This document shows positions 10,628 through 22,590 of a stretch of 64,000 nucleotides of DNA, piece by piece (the first letter of the stretch is position 1; the number at the start of each line of letters is the position of its first letter). The notes beneath the pieces are model-generated. The model had not been told where the DNA came from. It searched no databases and saw only the letters and a list, made by a program, of their open reading frames with translations. Both the position numbers and the translations under genes were made by a program. This stretch comes from Bettongia penicillata ogilbyi (lineage: Eukaryota > Chordata > Mammalia > Diprotodontia > Potoroidae): positions 1,458,417 to 1,522,416 of the forward strand of contig JAJHZJ010000418.1 in assembly GCA_023548195.1 (NCBI GenBank). Direction: 5' to 3'.

Positions 10628-10815
10628 TAAACACACACACTCACAAACACACATATACAAACACACACACAAACATACACACATTTACAAACACACTCAA
10701 ACATACACAAACTCACATACACACATACACTCACAACCACACACACTCTCACACACACAAATACACACGCACAAACACACAAACATATACACCCAAACAC
10801 ACACTGACACACACA
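10628..10815. repeat. Imperfect (CA)n array, about 190 bp
   Basis: CA-rich array broken by many A/T interruptions, for example CACACAAACATACACAC. It produces spurious His/Thr frames on one strand and Val/Cys frames on the other. Confidence 0.9.
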
Positions 10816-10824
10816 GCCCTGCAA

Positions 10825-12490
10825 GAAGAGATAGTAGGCAATATTTAATTTACAATAACCATAGTAATATAAAATATCTGGAGGTATATCTGCTGTGACA
10901 AACCCAGAATCTATGTGAATATAGTTCTTAAACGTATTTTATATGTATATAATTAGATTTAAATAATCAGAGAAATATTATTTTTGTGGCTGTGCCAAGT
11001 CACTATAATAGCAATGACTATTCATATAAGCTAATTTACTTATTCAGTGCCATACCAATCAAACTACCAAAGAGCTAGAAAGAACTACTTAACAGAGCTA
11101 GAAAAAATAATAAAAAAATTATTTGGGAGAATAAAATGTCAAGAATACCCAAGGAATCAATAATATATGTATATATATATATATATGTATGTATATAGGA
11201 AGGAGATCTAGAAGTACCATATCTTAAACTGTATTATAAAGTGGTAGTTATTGAGACTGTTTTGTACTGGCTACGAAACACAATGGTGAATGAGTGGAAT
11301 AGAGTAGATGGACAATATATATTAGTAAATGGTTATAGTGATCTTGTGTTTGCTAAGATTTAAATTTTTAGAATAAGAATTTACTATTTGATAAAAATTG
11401 TTGGGAAAACTGGAAAGCAGTCTCTCACAAACTAGTTATAGAGAAACATCTTATACCATTTACCATGATAAGAACAAAATGAATGCATTACTTAGACATA
11501 AAGGGAGATATCATAAGCAAATTAGAAGATCATGGAATATTACCTATCAGATTTATGGATAGGAGAAGAATTTGTGGATAAAGAAGAGACAGAGAGCATT
11601 ATGAGATGTAAATTGGATAATTTTAATTACATTAAATTAAAATGTTTTGTACAAATACAAACAATGTAGCAAAGATTAGAAGGAAAGCAGAAAATTGGGG
11701 AGAATTTTATAGACAGTTTCTCAGATAAAAGCCTCATGTTTCAAATATACAGAAAGCTTTGTCAAATTTTTGAGCATGAGTCATTCCCCAACTGATAAAA
11801 TATCAAACAGACAGACATTTTTCAGGTGAAGAATTCAAAACTATCTACAGTCATATGAAAAAAAAATGCCTTAAATTATTATTAATTAGAGAAATGTAAA
11901 TTAAAATAACTTGAGATATCACCTTATACCTACTAAATTGGCTAAAATGAAAGCATGGGAAAATGACAAATGTTGGAGGGAATATAGAAAAATTGGGACA
12001 TTAATTCACTGTTGGTGGTACTGTGAACTGATTCAACCATTAAATTGTAAAACTATGTATACCCTTTGACCCAAGTAATATCACTCTTAGGTCTGTTTCC
12101 CAAGGTGATGAGGGAAAAAACAAAAGAACCTATATGTTCCAGAATATTTATAGCAGCTCCCTGCAATGGCAATGAACTAGAAATTTAGGGGATATCCATC
12201 AATTGGGAAATGGCTGAACAAGTTGTGGCACATGATTATTGCACTATCAGAAATGATGAGCAGGTTGATTTTAGAAAAAAAAACATGGAATGACTTGCAT
12301 GAAACAAGGAAGAGTGAAATGAGTAGACCCAAGAGAACACTGTATGCAGTTAACAGCAATATTGTTCAAATAGTAATTTGAATGCCTGAGCTATTCTGAG
12401 TAACATGAATATTCAAATTAACCGCAATAGACCTATGAAGCAAGATACCATCCACCTCTGATGAAATAAATGATCTATGGCAGTTTGTAT
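10825..12490 (+). mobile_element. L1 ORF2 C-terminal half and 3' UTR (plus strand)
   Basis: The longest L1 piece here, about 1.65 kb. Recognisable blocks in order are a 'KYL' core, 'ataaaatgtcaagaatac', 'ttatagcagctc', 'atccatcaattgggaaatgg', 'ctgaacaagttgtgg' and 'tgcatgaaacaagga'. Translation of the last part gives broken L1 ORF2 C-terminus text. Every frame is interrupted. A TATG microsatellite sits at 11163-11198 and a TG-rich tract follows the end. Confidence 0.75.
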
Positions 12491-12600
12491 TGTATGGTGT
12501 GTGTATGTTAACATATACATATGTTAACATATAACACATATGTGTGTTAGTGTGTGAGTTTGTGTGTGTATGTGTGTGTGTGAAATACTGACCTTTTCTA
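12491..12600. repeat. TG/TATG-rich low-complexity tract
   Basis: Interrupted TG array with an 'acatatgttaacatat' near-palindrome around 12510-12535, right after the L1 3' end, as expected of a decayed tail region. Confidence 0.75.
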
Positions 12601-12882
12601 ATGCCGGGACAGTGCACTGATACCTTTGCAATGAGGAAGGCCTTCATTATACCCCTGTGACAAGGTTTTGGAAGACTCCATGGAAAAATTAGAACACTGG
12701 AGGGAACTCCTTAATCTACAATATCCCCAAATTCTTTCAGTATTTGAGAAGTGTAAGACATTACATTTATTCATATTCAATTTTATTTTAGAAATTTTGG
12801 CTCAATATTTTAGACTGTCAAGATGTTTTGGATGCATATTCTGTCATCTAGTTTTGTTTAATAGAGCCAGGCATTAATTTTT
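12601..12882. other. No recognisable feature
   Basis: Short unique segment. Frames present on both strands look fortuitous. Confidence 0.4.
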
Positions 12883-13138
12883 GTTGTCATTTAGTTATTT
12901 CATTTGTGTCCAACTCTTCATGATCCCATTTAGGGTTTTCTTGGCAAAGATACTGTAGTAGTTTGTCATTTTCTTTTCCAGCTCATTTTAGAGATGAGGA
13001 ATTGAGGCAAACAGGGTTAAGTGACTTGCCCAGGGTCACACAGCTAGGAAGTATCTGAGGCCAGATTTGAACTCAGGAAGATGAATCTTACTGACTTCAG
13101 GCCCAGCACTCTAATCCATTGTGCCACATAGCTGCCCT
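12883..13138 (-). mobile_element. tRNA-headed SINE with RTE-like tail (minus)
   Basis: Reverse-complement copy of the SINE at 10289. Tail 'tccaactcttcatgatccca', body 'aagtgacttgcccagggtca' and head 'ccattgtgccacatagctgc'. Nearly full length, non-coding. Confidence 0.85.
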
Positions 13139-13530
13139 CAGACATTAAGTAGTTCTGATTTTACCTACTTTATTCTCTTCCAGCCAATAATAATACACCT
13201 TAATATACCTCATTCCCAATGATAATACAATTTTGAGGAAATCTAGGTAGACTATAGTTACAACATTACTTGGTTTTCTGGTCTAGTAACTGCCACAAAA
13301 GGAAATGCAATTCCTTAATCATCTCAACCAAGGGCTCCCACTCCCAGCTCCAAATGTCTCTCACCTGCCAAAATCCATTTATGCAGGCATGAATCTCTTT
13401 CCTTCTTACAGATTTCGCATTGAAGGCACAGAATCCCATGTGAACCTCAGTTTCTTGAACTACAAAATGAATAAGTTGGGCTAGCAGACCTCTAAAATAC
13501 CTTCCAATTCTATTCCAAGTAAGAACATAG
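13139..13530 (+). other. Unique sequence with a MIR-type tail
   Basis: The part at about 13440-13510 ('cctcagtttcttgaactaca', then 'gctagcagacctc') looks like the 3' half of a CORE-SINE on the plus strand. A 90-codon minus frame covers it and is therefore not called as a gene. Confidence 0.4.
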
Positions 13531-15044
13531 TGTTTCATGAATATGCTAATAAAATATACTTCTTCTACCTTTTATTGAATTTAACCTGAGGTCTTTGAAC
13601 TTTAAAAAATGGTTTTTGTTCATTGCTGTTTAATATATTTGGTTTCCTTTTTTAATCACATGTACTTTATATTGTGCATTTAAAAATGTTATTCTGAGAA
13701 TGATTGCAAGACTTCCGTTAAAGACTGCAAAGGGATCTATAACAAAAAAGAAAGGTTAAGAGCTCCTACTCTAGACTTTGGTCAGTCCATCAATAGCCAA
13801 TAGACCATGGTTAAGCTAGGGTAATCCCAGATATACAAATCTCATAAAATCTGTCTGCAAAAAAAAGATGTTGCCTTTTCCTATCCCATTGACATTTATT
13901 GGCCATAATTCAGTCATTTTTGTCTTCCTTTTGAAGCGGGGATTAGCATGGTAGGTATGGGAATAGTTGACCCCTTATCATTTATTTGCACAATTCAATT
14001 TAGCATGTGTGGTTCCCAGGTGTTTTGTGTGTTCTTCATGTGGTCAGTAGGCTGAAAAAGACTTGTATGTGGTTCCTTTGCAGCCTCACCCAGAATGGCG
14101 AATAGTTTACTGAGGTGCTTCTCATGTTGTTCACAAGATGTTTATGGAGTTTTGATGTGGCTTGAGTATCACTGATGTGGTCTACGTAGGCCTTCAAGGA
14201 ATTTCACATTTGTTTTTCTTCAAGGAGGGACTCACTTGGAGTTCCTTTCACCACAGAGCTGGAGGATTTCTGCAGTTTTGCAACATTTAAGAGCATGACC
14301 CAGGCACATTTGGAAAACAAATAACAACCCAACATCCTGTATGATATATCAACAATAGGACTTTGTCCCCACTTGCTTAAGTGGCCACTGAATACTGCCT
14401 ATGAGACTAAGACCACCCACCTTCACACTGAAATATACATCAACTCGTTGTCAAAATCAGGTGGGGATGTGTTTACACTCTATAACCTGACTACATGCCT
14501 GTAATCTCTTCTTTTCCTGCTAAAAGAAAGCATGCTTGCCTAGTCCAGATGAATGTAGGCACACTATATTTTTGTGGGAAAGATGAGCTGAAACCAACAT
14601 TAATATATTTGAAACATCTGGTCAAAATCGACCAAATTTAAAAGGATCATTCTTTTCCTCACTGGTGAGCTACTTGAAGTAGTCTTACAAAGAAAACTAC
14701 TGTTGGAGTGGAAAATACTAAGTAAAACTCATGTTATGTGATACTCCAATATCCTGAAGCAGAGGAAGGTGAGAGAATCAAGTCCCTATACTCTTAGAGT
14801 ATTTTTATTAGCTGCCCTAGAATGTTTATTCAATTGGTTTAACCATTTTATTAGGAATGCCCTTCTTCGACTTGATATACTGAACACAGGATAACCCAAG
14901 TGGGTTTGAAAGAAGCAGTACTGTCAGATGATGTGCATCTCACCAAACTTCCAAGGAAAGAGAAACAAAGACAGAGATACAGAGACACAGAGATGATGAT
15001 GAGAGAGGAAGATGCATTGGGATCATCCATAATTTCCTAAATAT
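13531..15044. other. Unique non-coding block, 1.5 kb
   Basis: No repeat family or coding frame recognised. A purine-rich tract (14935-15010, with 'cagagatacagagacacaga') precedes the next L1. This is one of the larger repeat-free intervals, so conserved non-coding sequence could be sought here. Confidence 0.4.
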
Positions 15045-15525
15045 CTAACATGCTTTTTGTGGTAGCAAAGAATTAGAAATTGAGGGAACACCCATCAGTT
15101 GGGGAATGGCTGAACAAGTTGTAGTATATGAGTGTAATGGACTACTATTGTATTATAAGAAAGATAAGCGAGTGGATTTCAGAAAAACCTGGAAAGACTT
15201 AACATGAATTGGTGCTGAGTGAAGTGAGTGGAACCAGGAGGGCATTGTACACAGTGACAACAACATTACATGACAATCAACGATGGTAGATTTAGCTCTT
15301 CTCAGTAATACAATGATTCAAGACAATTCCAAAAGGATTCATGCTGGAAAATGTTATTCACATCCAGATAAAGGACTGTGAAGTCTAAATCCACTTATTG
15401 GGGATGGGGGAGAGGAGGGAGAAAGGGAGCAAAATTTGGAACTCAAAATATTATTAAAAATCAATGTCAAAAACTATCTTTATATGTAACTTGAAAAGAA
15501 TACTATTTGCAATAAATAAATATCC
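15045..15525 (+). mobile_element. L1 3' end (plus strand)
   Basis: 'cccatcagttggggaatggc', 'tgaacaagttgtagtatatg', 'tgaagtgagtggaaccagga' and 'ggaactcaaaatattatta' give the end of ORF2 and the 3' UTR including its purine-rich part (15398-15432). It ends in an A-rich tail with AATAAATAAAT. Truncated and inactive. Confidence 0.8.
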
Positions 15526-16014
15526 AGCATGTGCTAATAGTAGAGATGCAATAGCATCTCAGTGATGCACCTTGACCATGGTGTCATTGCTTCAAAGACA
15601 TTTAATTATAGCACAACCTCAACATATTATGGTTTCTTTCCTGGAAAGGATATGCCTGGCAAAAATTGCAGTTTCTCACACAATGGGCACATAGACCATG
15701 TACCAAACGTGAAAAAGTTGGCACAGGCAAGTTCAACTCAATATGACTCAAATGTATACTATCTCTTCCATTTCTCTTCAACAAATGACCTGGCAAGATT
15801 AAATCTTTACATTATCAAAATAAAACCTGCCAAGCCATTTGACATACCCTACAGTTGAGCTCCCCTCTCTCCCAGAGTACAGATCATTTCTTTCTGAGTC
15901 TACCAGGGCCAAGTTAATAAACCAACCATATCTAAATCCGCTCCAGAAATTGGCCGCTTAACAGTATCATGATCATCATCCATGTTGTATCTAGCTAACA
16001 CTTTAACAGAGACC
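15526..16014. other. No recognisable feature
   Basis: Overlapping frames on both strands (98 and 64 codons) lack motifs. I do not call a gene. Confidence 0.35.
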
Positions 16015-16190
16015 TTTCCTCAGAGGAGGAGTAGTATAGTGGTGGGAGAAATCATGAAGACTTTAGTTCAATTTCTCCCTCTGACATTTAACAAATGATA
16101 CAGGTCATTTATAACTCTTAAGTGCTCTAGGCAACTCTCTTAGACTGAAAGTTACAGAGAAGGTGCCAGCTTTCATTGGTAGAATTTCCT
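16015..16190 (+). mobile_element. MIR-like marsupial SINE
   Basis: 'tagtggtgggagaaat' and 'gtgctctaggcaactctctt' are followed by 'gttacagagaaggtgccagc' and 'attggtagaatttcctcc'. The closing part recurs at 32395-32500, which indicates a shared family. Confidence 0.5.
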
Positions 16191-16234
16191 CCTCTGAGAG
16201 TTTCACGTCTTCAGTCTATCCCTACCTTACAAAT

Positions 16235-16350
16235 ACTCTGTCAGTACAAAGATTATTATGCCCATTTACAAATAAGGAAAGCTAGGTATAGAAAGAAAGA
16301 TTAAGTGAAAGTCTAAACTCTCAAAACTATTATAAAGCAGATCTGGGGCT
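16235..16350 (-). mobile_element. MIR fragment (minus)
   Basis: 'ttatgcccatttacaaataa' followed by 'gattaagtgaaagtc' is the inverted MIR core. Diverged. Confidence 0.5.
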
Positions 16351-16784
16351 TGCCCCCAAGTCTCCTGACATCAAATGAAAGCTGTTTTTCACAACCATAC
16401 TATACTATGTTTAAACGTACAAAAATATCTGAGTGCTTCATCTTTGAGCAAAGGAAGTCTCAATTAGACCTAGACTTTCCCTGTTTTGGAAGAAATTTGG
16501 AGAGCCTAGAAAATCATTCTATCTCCAAGATGGTCTCATCTCCAGGCATTCCCTAGATTTTTATCCATAATCATATAGTCAGACTGGTCCAGACAAGTCC
16601 CTAGGCTCACCTCAGCCTAGACATTTGCTAAGTGGGCTAGAAAACAGACTATACGCTACAGGCGAAGAATAAAGTGTTATTTTCTTGGGATTTTCCTGGC
16701 TATCTGTTACCAACAAAATAATGGTTAAAAGATAACCAGTAGTGGGAATAGACAGTATATGAAACAGAGAAAAGGACACTGGGG
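16351..16784. other. No recognisable feature
   Basis: Unique sequence. A short plus frame at 16350-16556 lacks motifs. Confidence 0.35.
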
Positions 16785-16920
16785 AGAAGGACTGGGTTTG
16801 AATTCCATCTCTGAAATTATTTAGCTGTTTCTTTAATAGGTCTGGTCCTAATTTTTTTCATCTGTAAAATGAGAAGTTAGAATAAATCATCTCCAAAGTC
16901 CTGGACAATTCAGCATCTAT
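16785..16920 (+). mobile_element. MIR fragment
   Basis: 'ctgggtttgaattccatctc' and 'ttcatctgtaaaatgagaag' are MIR head and core, followed by the usual 'gtcctggacaattca'-type end. Confidence 0.6.
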
Positions 16921-18045
16921 GCTCCCCATACACTACCAAAAATTGTTTATCTTGTATTTCTTTGCACCTTGTGTTTTTAAAAAGAACAACCATTGCTACA
17001 ATAGTCTTGTGAATTCATCAGTGTTAAAAGAATTTCCTCTTTAAAAAAACTACTATTAATAGAGCACACATTTAAAATATTGAAAATATACTATCAATAC
17101 ACTTTTATCTCTTAATAGTAATTGCTTTCAATGAAATTATGATTAAATATACTTATTTCTAAAATCTTACTCCAGAAGGCATGAGTCTAAGCTTTATAGG
17201 AGTCTATTTGATTAATACCTGTCTAATTGCAATTGAGTGACTGAGATACATTTCCCCAGCTTCGCCTTTCACATCTTCTTGGGCGCGTATAGTCTTGCAG
17301 AATTGACTTGCCTGTAATAGACACTCAGTAAATGCTCATTAAATCAGAGATTATTTTATCTCTGCAGGCTATTGATAACTGAGTTTGAAAAGTCACTGTC
17401 TCTTTTTCTAAAGAAAGGCTTTTTTTCCGAAGGAGTAGTAATAATAAAAGAGCATTAAAGTGTTTTTGTATAAAGAAACATATTTATATTTTGCTAAGGA
17501 ATGTAAGTTATTGTCATTGTTGTGGATGAAAATTTTGATAAGTGGTACAATGGAGAAAAAGAACTTTATTTTAATAATCACTCCTCAAATACATATGCAT
17601 AAAGAAATATAGCTTTTAGATGAGGTTTGGGGCAGTTTTGGAAAGAGATCTGTGACAGAGATTTGAGGATTTGGATCTCTTTTTCATCTAAGTGGAAGTG
17701 ATACTTAACCTGTATTGTAATAATCTAATGTTACAAAAGGCAGAGAAATATTTTTTATTTGAAAACTAGCGAAATGTTACTGTAAAGAAATGTAGTTGAA
17801 AGGATACTCAAGAAATAGAAAAGCTCTCAGAAAACTGTAAATTATGATGTTAGGTTATCTAATTTGTATGCACATTTTTTTGAATAAAGAGATTAAAACT
17901 AAGAAAATGAAAAACATCATACTTTTGGAGACTGAGGAATGATTTTAAAAGGATTATCGATTTGATAGGAAAAAGTTGGGGAATTGTGACTTTGTAAGCA
18001 AAAGGTGAATCTCTGAGAGTCGGGTGACTGTCATTTAAGATTCTT
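16921..18045. other. Unique AT-rich block, 1.1 kb
   Basis: No repeat recognised except a possible L2-type trace near 17310-17345 ('acactcagtaaatgctcatt'). Contains the only GCGCG run I noticed (17282-17287). Non-coding. Confidence 0.35.
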
Positions 18046-18049
18046 TTTT

Positions 18050-18685
18050 GTTGTTTGTCTTTTCTGCTGAAGAGGACCAAAATGACGTCACAATGTCAGG
18101 GTCAACATACGGTGTGTCATGCTGTGACTGATCAAGCAATGCAAGCACAGAAGGCTCTATCATTGATCAGGCACCAATAGTCCATATGAACATTTAGTAG
18201 GCAGATGTTTCTAAATTTGCATACCTCACATTTCTTTTGAGCTACTGCAATTCTGCTTTGATGTAGGCATGCCATGCTGGACAGTCTGGTGCCAGGGGCT
18301 CCCATGTCTCTCAGTCAATAGCAAAGCTCTTCAGAGAAACCTTGAGAGTGCCATAAGTTGCTTCTTCTGACCACCATATGAGTGCCTGCCTTGTGTGAGT
18401 TCTCTGTAAACTAGTCTTTTAGGCAAACAAATGTTTGGCATTGGAACATTGTGGCCTGCCCATTGGAGTTGTGCTCTCTTCAAAAGAGTTTGAATGCTTG
18501 GAAGTTCAGCTGGAGAAAGGACCCAAGTGTCTTGTACCTTTATCTTGCTAGGTCATCTTCAGAATCTTTCCAAGACAGCAATTGGAAAGGAAAAGGAACC
18601 TGGAAACAGCTGAAGACACTAAAGGGGGTTGGGAGGGTGTTAAAAATTGCCGCATGGATCTGAGCTATTGCAGCTAGAAGAACCA
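18050..18685 (-). mobile_element. LINE remnant, RT C-terminal tail (minus strand)
   Basis: Read on the minus strand, broken frames encode the tail of a non-LTR reverse transcriptase: an 'ELPSIQTLLKRAQLQWAGH' block, then 'LPKRLVY' and 'ELTQGRHSYGGQKK'. The 'RxQLxWAGHxxxM' pattern is typical of LINE proteins just after the RT domain. Several stops and frameshifts show it is dead. I do not know the clade for certain. A perfect CRE palindrome (18083-18090) lies in it. Confidence 0.65.
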
Positions 18686-18744
18686 GGTAAGAGAAGGCTT
18701 CAGGTGAGTGTTTTCTAATTTGCAGCAGAAAGAATTGACTTCAC

Positions 18745-18960
18745 TGGCAAGAGTTGTTTGTTCTTCAAAGAGGACCATGAGATCAGGGAAGTAATGGCAT
18801 GACATGCAAGTGAATTGGATTTAAGTGAGGGAGACCTGTGCAAAGTCACCAGCCTCATTTTCTCTTCCAGAGTCATCTGGGTCCAGTGCAAGATATTGAT
18901 TATAATGACTGGAGATGGCCCTGAATGCAGTGGGAGACCTTGGGGTTTTTTAGAGTAGGA
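18745..18960 (+). repeat. Interspersed repeat with LINE-like head
   Basis: Begins 'ttgtttgttcttcaaagagg' (similar to the opening of the LINE at 18050) and continues with 'gacatgcaagtgaattggat' and 'gcaaagtcaccagcctcatt'. An inverted partial copy lies at 27185-27310, so it is a dispersed family, probably a SINE-like or internally deleted derivative. Confidence 0.55.
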
Positions 18961-20090
18961 AAAAGGTGAAGCTTTTTATAAGGACTTGTTGCTCTCTGCT
19001 GCCCCTCTGGCAGGAGAAGGAAAAGCAGAAGGGGTTTGTCCACAAGCTCTGTGCTGGAAGTATTTTGGTTTCTTTGACATCTTGTTATTTTGGGATTAGG
19101 ATTCTTTGTATTCCAGTTTCATTTGATAATGCAGAATTTGGGTAAGTCTGTGTAGCCCTGGCATAGCCCATTAGATGATATTTACAGTTCTCTGACTTAA
19201 AGAGAGCTACTCTTCATTTTAAAAGCTAATAGTTTCTAAAGTCCTTTTTAAAAATAACGGTCAGTTTAAAAAGCTTGTAAAGCCCATGTTTGAATAGCAA
19301 GAAGACTTAACAAATTAAATTAAAGAATGATGAGAACCAACAGTCAAGCAGTCAGCAGAGAAGCACATGGTGCAGATTTCCTGAAAGGACAGATAGCATT
19401 TAAGCCAACAATTCAGAGTAGTGAGTTTTCCTAAAGATATATTTTCTTCCTTCATGCATTTCTTTGTCAGGTTCCTACAAGTTCCTATTGATTGGGAGCC
19501 ATGGAAACCACTGGCACAGGATTGTCCAGCATAGCACAATTACATCAAAAAAGCAAAGAAAAATTACAAAAGCCCACCTTTGCCATGCCTATTTAGTTCG
19601 GTGGTTGAAGAGTACGATCTGATCCTTGATAGAAAATACTTTGGATGGATATTTACAAACCACAGTGGTGAGCAGAAGACAATGTTATTGCAAGGACATT
19701 CAGAGAGTTTTAATGTAACTTTGCGTTGGTGGTCTATCTCTCAAAATTTTTAGCCTGCATAAGTTGTTGTTTGCGTTTGCCTCTCATTTTCAGAGAGGAC
19801 TGACACAAAGAGCATGTTGGAAGATCAAGCCAAACCCAAATGAGAAGGATGGGTTTGACACATTGAGATAATAGCATGATGCCTCACGTACAGCATTGTG
19901 GAGGTTATTTACAACCCATCTTGTGCATTTTGGCCCCGTTTTACGTCACTTATTTGCATCATAGGTTGCTTTATTGTCAACAAAATTAGGCCATCCAAAT
20001 GACCAAAACTAGCAGGAGATTGCACCCAGCATGTCCTCCAACAAGCTAATAAATTTCTCGAAAAGGAGCTATTATTATGAAAAAAAGAAA
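18961..20090. other. Mostly unique block with an ATF/octamer motif pair
   Basis: Non-coding. A weak relative of the 18745 repeat may start near 19770. TTACGTCA (19941-19948) and ATTTGCAT (19952-19959) lie 3 bp apart. No other structure seen. Confidence 0.35.
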
Positions 20091-20094
20091 ATAG

Positions 20095-20250
20095 GACTGA
20101 GTTTCATTCTCATTTCTTCTATTTACCTTCTCTGGGACTCTGGCTAAGTCACATGTCCTTTCTAGGCCTGAGTTTCTTCATTTTCAAAAGAAAGGAATTG
20201 AACTAAGTGTTCTCTAAGTCCTAAATTCAGTTCTAAATACCCAGACCCTA
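20095..20250 (+). mobile_element. MIR fragment
   Basis: 'ggactctggctaagtcacat', 'cctgagtttcttcattttca' and 'gttctctaagtcctaaattc' follow MIR order. Confidence 0.55.
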
Positions 20251-21440
20251 TGAATCAAAACACGGTTAATTTAGTTATGTCCTGAGACACCACAAAAGAC
20301 AAAAGGGCAGGTCTGAGAGGCATTAGACCAGAGACTGTTCTATGCTTGACTGATTACTTACCAAAACAAAAAACAGGTCTCTCCATGAGAGGTCTCTGAT
20401 TATTCTTGTTTCTCCTGTTGAGAAGTTTGCCAGTTAATAATTTTTGGTGTTAATATCATGGTATCATCTGATCCCTCCCAAGTGCATGAACCCTTCTTGG
20501 AGATTCAACAAGAATTGTGCAAAATGTGATTTGAAGTTAAAGTAGTTACCTTTTAAAGTCGTATCTGCTGCCCACTCATTTTTCCTTAAAAAGAACATTT
20601 GTCTCAACTGTTTAATTTCAAGCATAGAGGTTCTAGTATTCAGTTATACTCATATATAACTTGTAAGTATAAAATTCATAAAGTAGAATTTTAGAAGTAG
20701 CTATATTTAACCACCATTTTAATTGAAAACCATCACCATTAAGTGACATAAAGGAAGTGAAAAATACCCAACATTGTCAGTATGTAAATGTATTTTATCA
20801 ATGGTAGACTTTTTGAAACAGTATTTTCTACTAGGGTCCAAAAATTCATTTTCTGTTTATTAGAATTTTTTTAATCAAGTTAATGCTTTTCCAAGAGAAT
20901 TCTCTTAATTGCTATACTTGTGAGATACTAGACTTTTTAGAAGCCTCTTATTTATTTACTTGCTCTAAGAGGGAGTAAATGTAAAAGTTCACTTAAAAAT
21001 ATTTCTTAAGGATAAAAACAACCACATTCTCTTTAAGGCAATAAATAAATTCAATAATTGATTCACCAGCTATTTCCTGCCTGCCTTCACTGTGGACCTA
21101 CTATGTGCCCTAAATAGAGAGCACTATTCAAAATATTCACTTGACTTTGACACAAATTTTAGCCTGAATAAATCTTACATTTATAATCTCACAGGAGTCT
21201 GTTTTGTGGAAAAAATCTCTTGAAGAACTTCTATGAGTTTTGACTATAGACAAAAACAATAATTCATGCAGTGGTCAGAAATTACCCTTTTTATAGCCTA
21301 GGATGTGCTCTATTAAATGCTACCTACCTAAGCTAAGTGAGTGGTTGCCACTTGTCTAGAAAAAATATTTAATACCTTTACTTAATGCCTTTATTTAATA
21401 ATTATAATGTCTACTAATTAGATATCTATTAATAAAGACT
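20251..21440. other. Unique AT-rich block
   Basis: No coding frame or repeat recognised, apart from a short trace of the 'acctactatgtgc' repeat near 21098-21110. Confidence 0.35.
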
Positions 21441-21690
21441 GTCTTCTAGAGTTGTAAGGTTTGTAAAGCATTTTATATACATTACCTTCTCTGAGCCTTA
21501 CAACAACATGGTGAGGCAAGTACTACATGTATGGTTATTTCCATTTTACAGATGAAGAAATTGATCTCAAAGAGGTAAAAGAACTTGCTTCTGTTCATAC
21601 AGTAAGGGTCAGAGAAAATATTCAAACCCAGATCTTTTATATCCAAGTCTAGCATGTTATTCACTACACCAGACCACCTCTTCTAAGTTT
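21441..21690 (-). mobile_element. CORE-SINE (MIR/MAR1 type), minus
   Basis: Near full length: 'ggtttgtaaagcattttata', 'ttccattttacagatgaaga' and 'atgttattcactacaccaga'. Inverted relative to the MIR consensus. Confidence 0.7.
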
Positions 21691-21869
21691 GATCCCAGCA
21701 TGAACATAGCCTATCTACAAGGGGTCAGTTAAAGATAAAATTAAAGGGAATGAGAGTGATAAGCCCAAAGATTAAAAAACATTTTTACATTATTCTAAGA
21801 TATCATAACTAATAAATATATTTGTATTATATATTAATTTGTTATAATCAAATAGTATAATAGTATTAA

Positions 21870-22115
21870 CAAATGTCTAGCATTTATATAGCACTTTAAG
21901 ATGTACAAAGCACTTTACTACATTTTCTCATTTGAGCCTTACGACATTTCCGAGAGATAGATGCTATCATGATTATCCCTGTTTTCTGAATGGGGAAATT
22001 GAAGCTGAAAGCAGCTAAGTGACTTGCCCAGGATTGGACAGCTAGGACATATCTGAGGCAAGATTCAAATTCAGATCTTCCTGCTTTTAAATTTACACAC
22101 TCTTCCACCTACTTG
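21870..22115 (-). mobile_element. CORE-SINE (MAR1 type), minus
   Basis: 'agcatttatatagcacttta', 'aagtgacttgcccaggattg' and 'ttcaaattcagatcttcctg' are in the expected inverted order. Better preserved than the copy at 21441. Confidence 0.75.
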
Positions 22116-22204
22116 AATTAAACTGATACTAAAGCAGAGTTCTCAGCAGTATCCAAGTATACATCACCATGTTGAACATATAAAGCTATTGTACAGATCA
22201 GTAC

Positions 22205-22450
22205 ATAGGCTAGCAGCTAGATGATGCAATGGATAGAGAGCTGGGCCTGGAGAGGAAAAGTCCTGAGTTCAAATCCAACCTCAAACACTTACTAGTGTAT
22301 AGTCACTTAACCTTTGTTTGACTCATTTTCCTCATCTGTAAAAGAGCTGGAGAAGGAAGGGCAAACCACTCCATTATCTTTGTCAAGAAAACCCCAAATG
22401 AGATAACAAAGAGTGGGACATGACTGAAATGACTGAACATCAACAAAAAG
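22205..22450 (+). mobile_element. tRNA-headed SINE with RTE-like tail
   Basis: Head 'gatgcaatggatagagagct', B-box 'gagttcaaatcc', tail 'agaaaaccccaaatgagata' and 'gactgaacatcaacaaaaa'. Slightly shortened in the 'gtgtgaccctggg' segment. Confidence 0.8.
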
Positions 22451-22590
22451 AGGATGATAATAGTACCTACCTCCCAGAGGTGTGAAAGTCAAATCAAATT
22501 ATATTTGGAAAGCACCTCACAGAGTGCCTGGCACACAGTAGACACTACATAAATGTTGTTGCTATTTATTATTGTTATATTATCTAATCC
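22451..22590 (+). mobile_element. CORE-SINE 3' end
   Basis: 'gataatagtacctacctccc', 'gaaagcacctcacagagtgc' and 'acataaatgttgttgctatt' form a MIR/MAR1 3' end adjoining the preceding SINE, so one element was probably inserted beside or into another. Confidence 0.6.

Noticed and set aside
10567..10848. His/Thr-rich frame
   Set aside because: Read through an imperfect (CA)n array.
18988..19022. Possible CTCF site (gctgcccctctggcagg)
   Set aside because: Only a loose match to the CTCF core, lacking the CCACxAG..GGC spacing.
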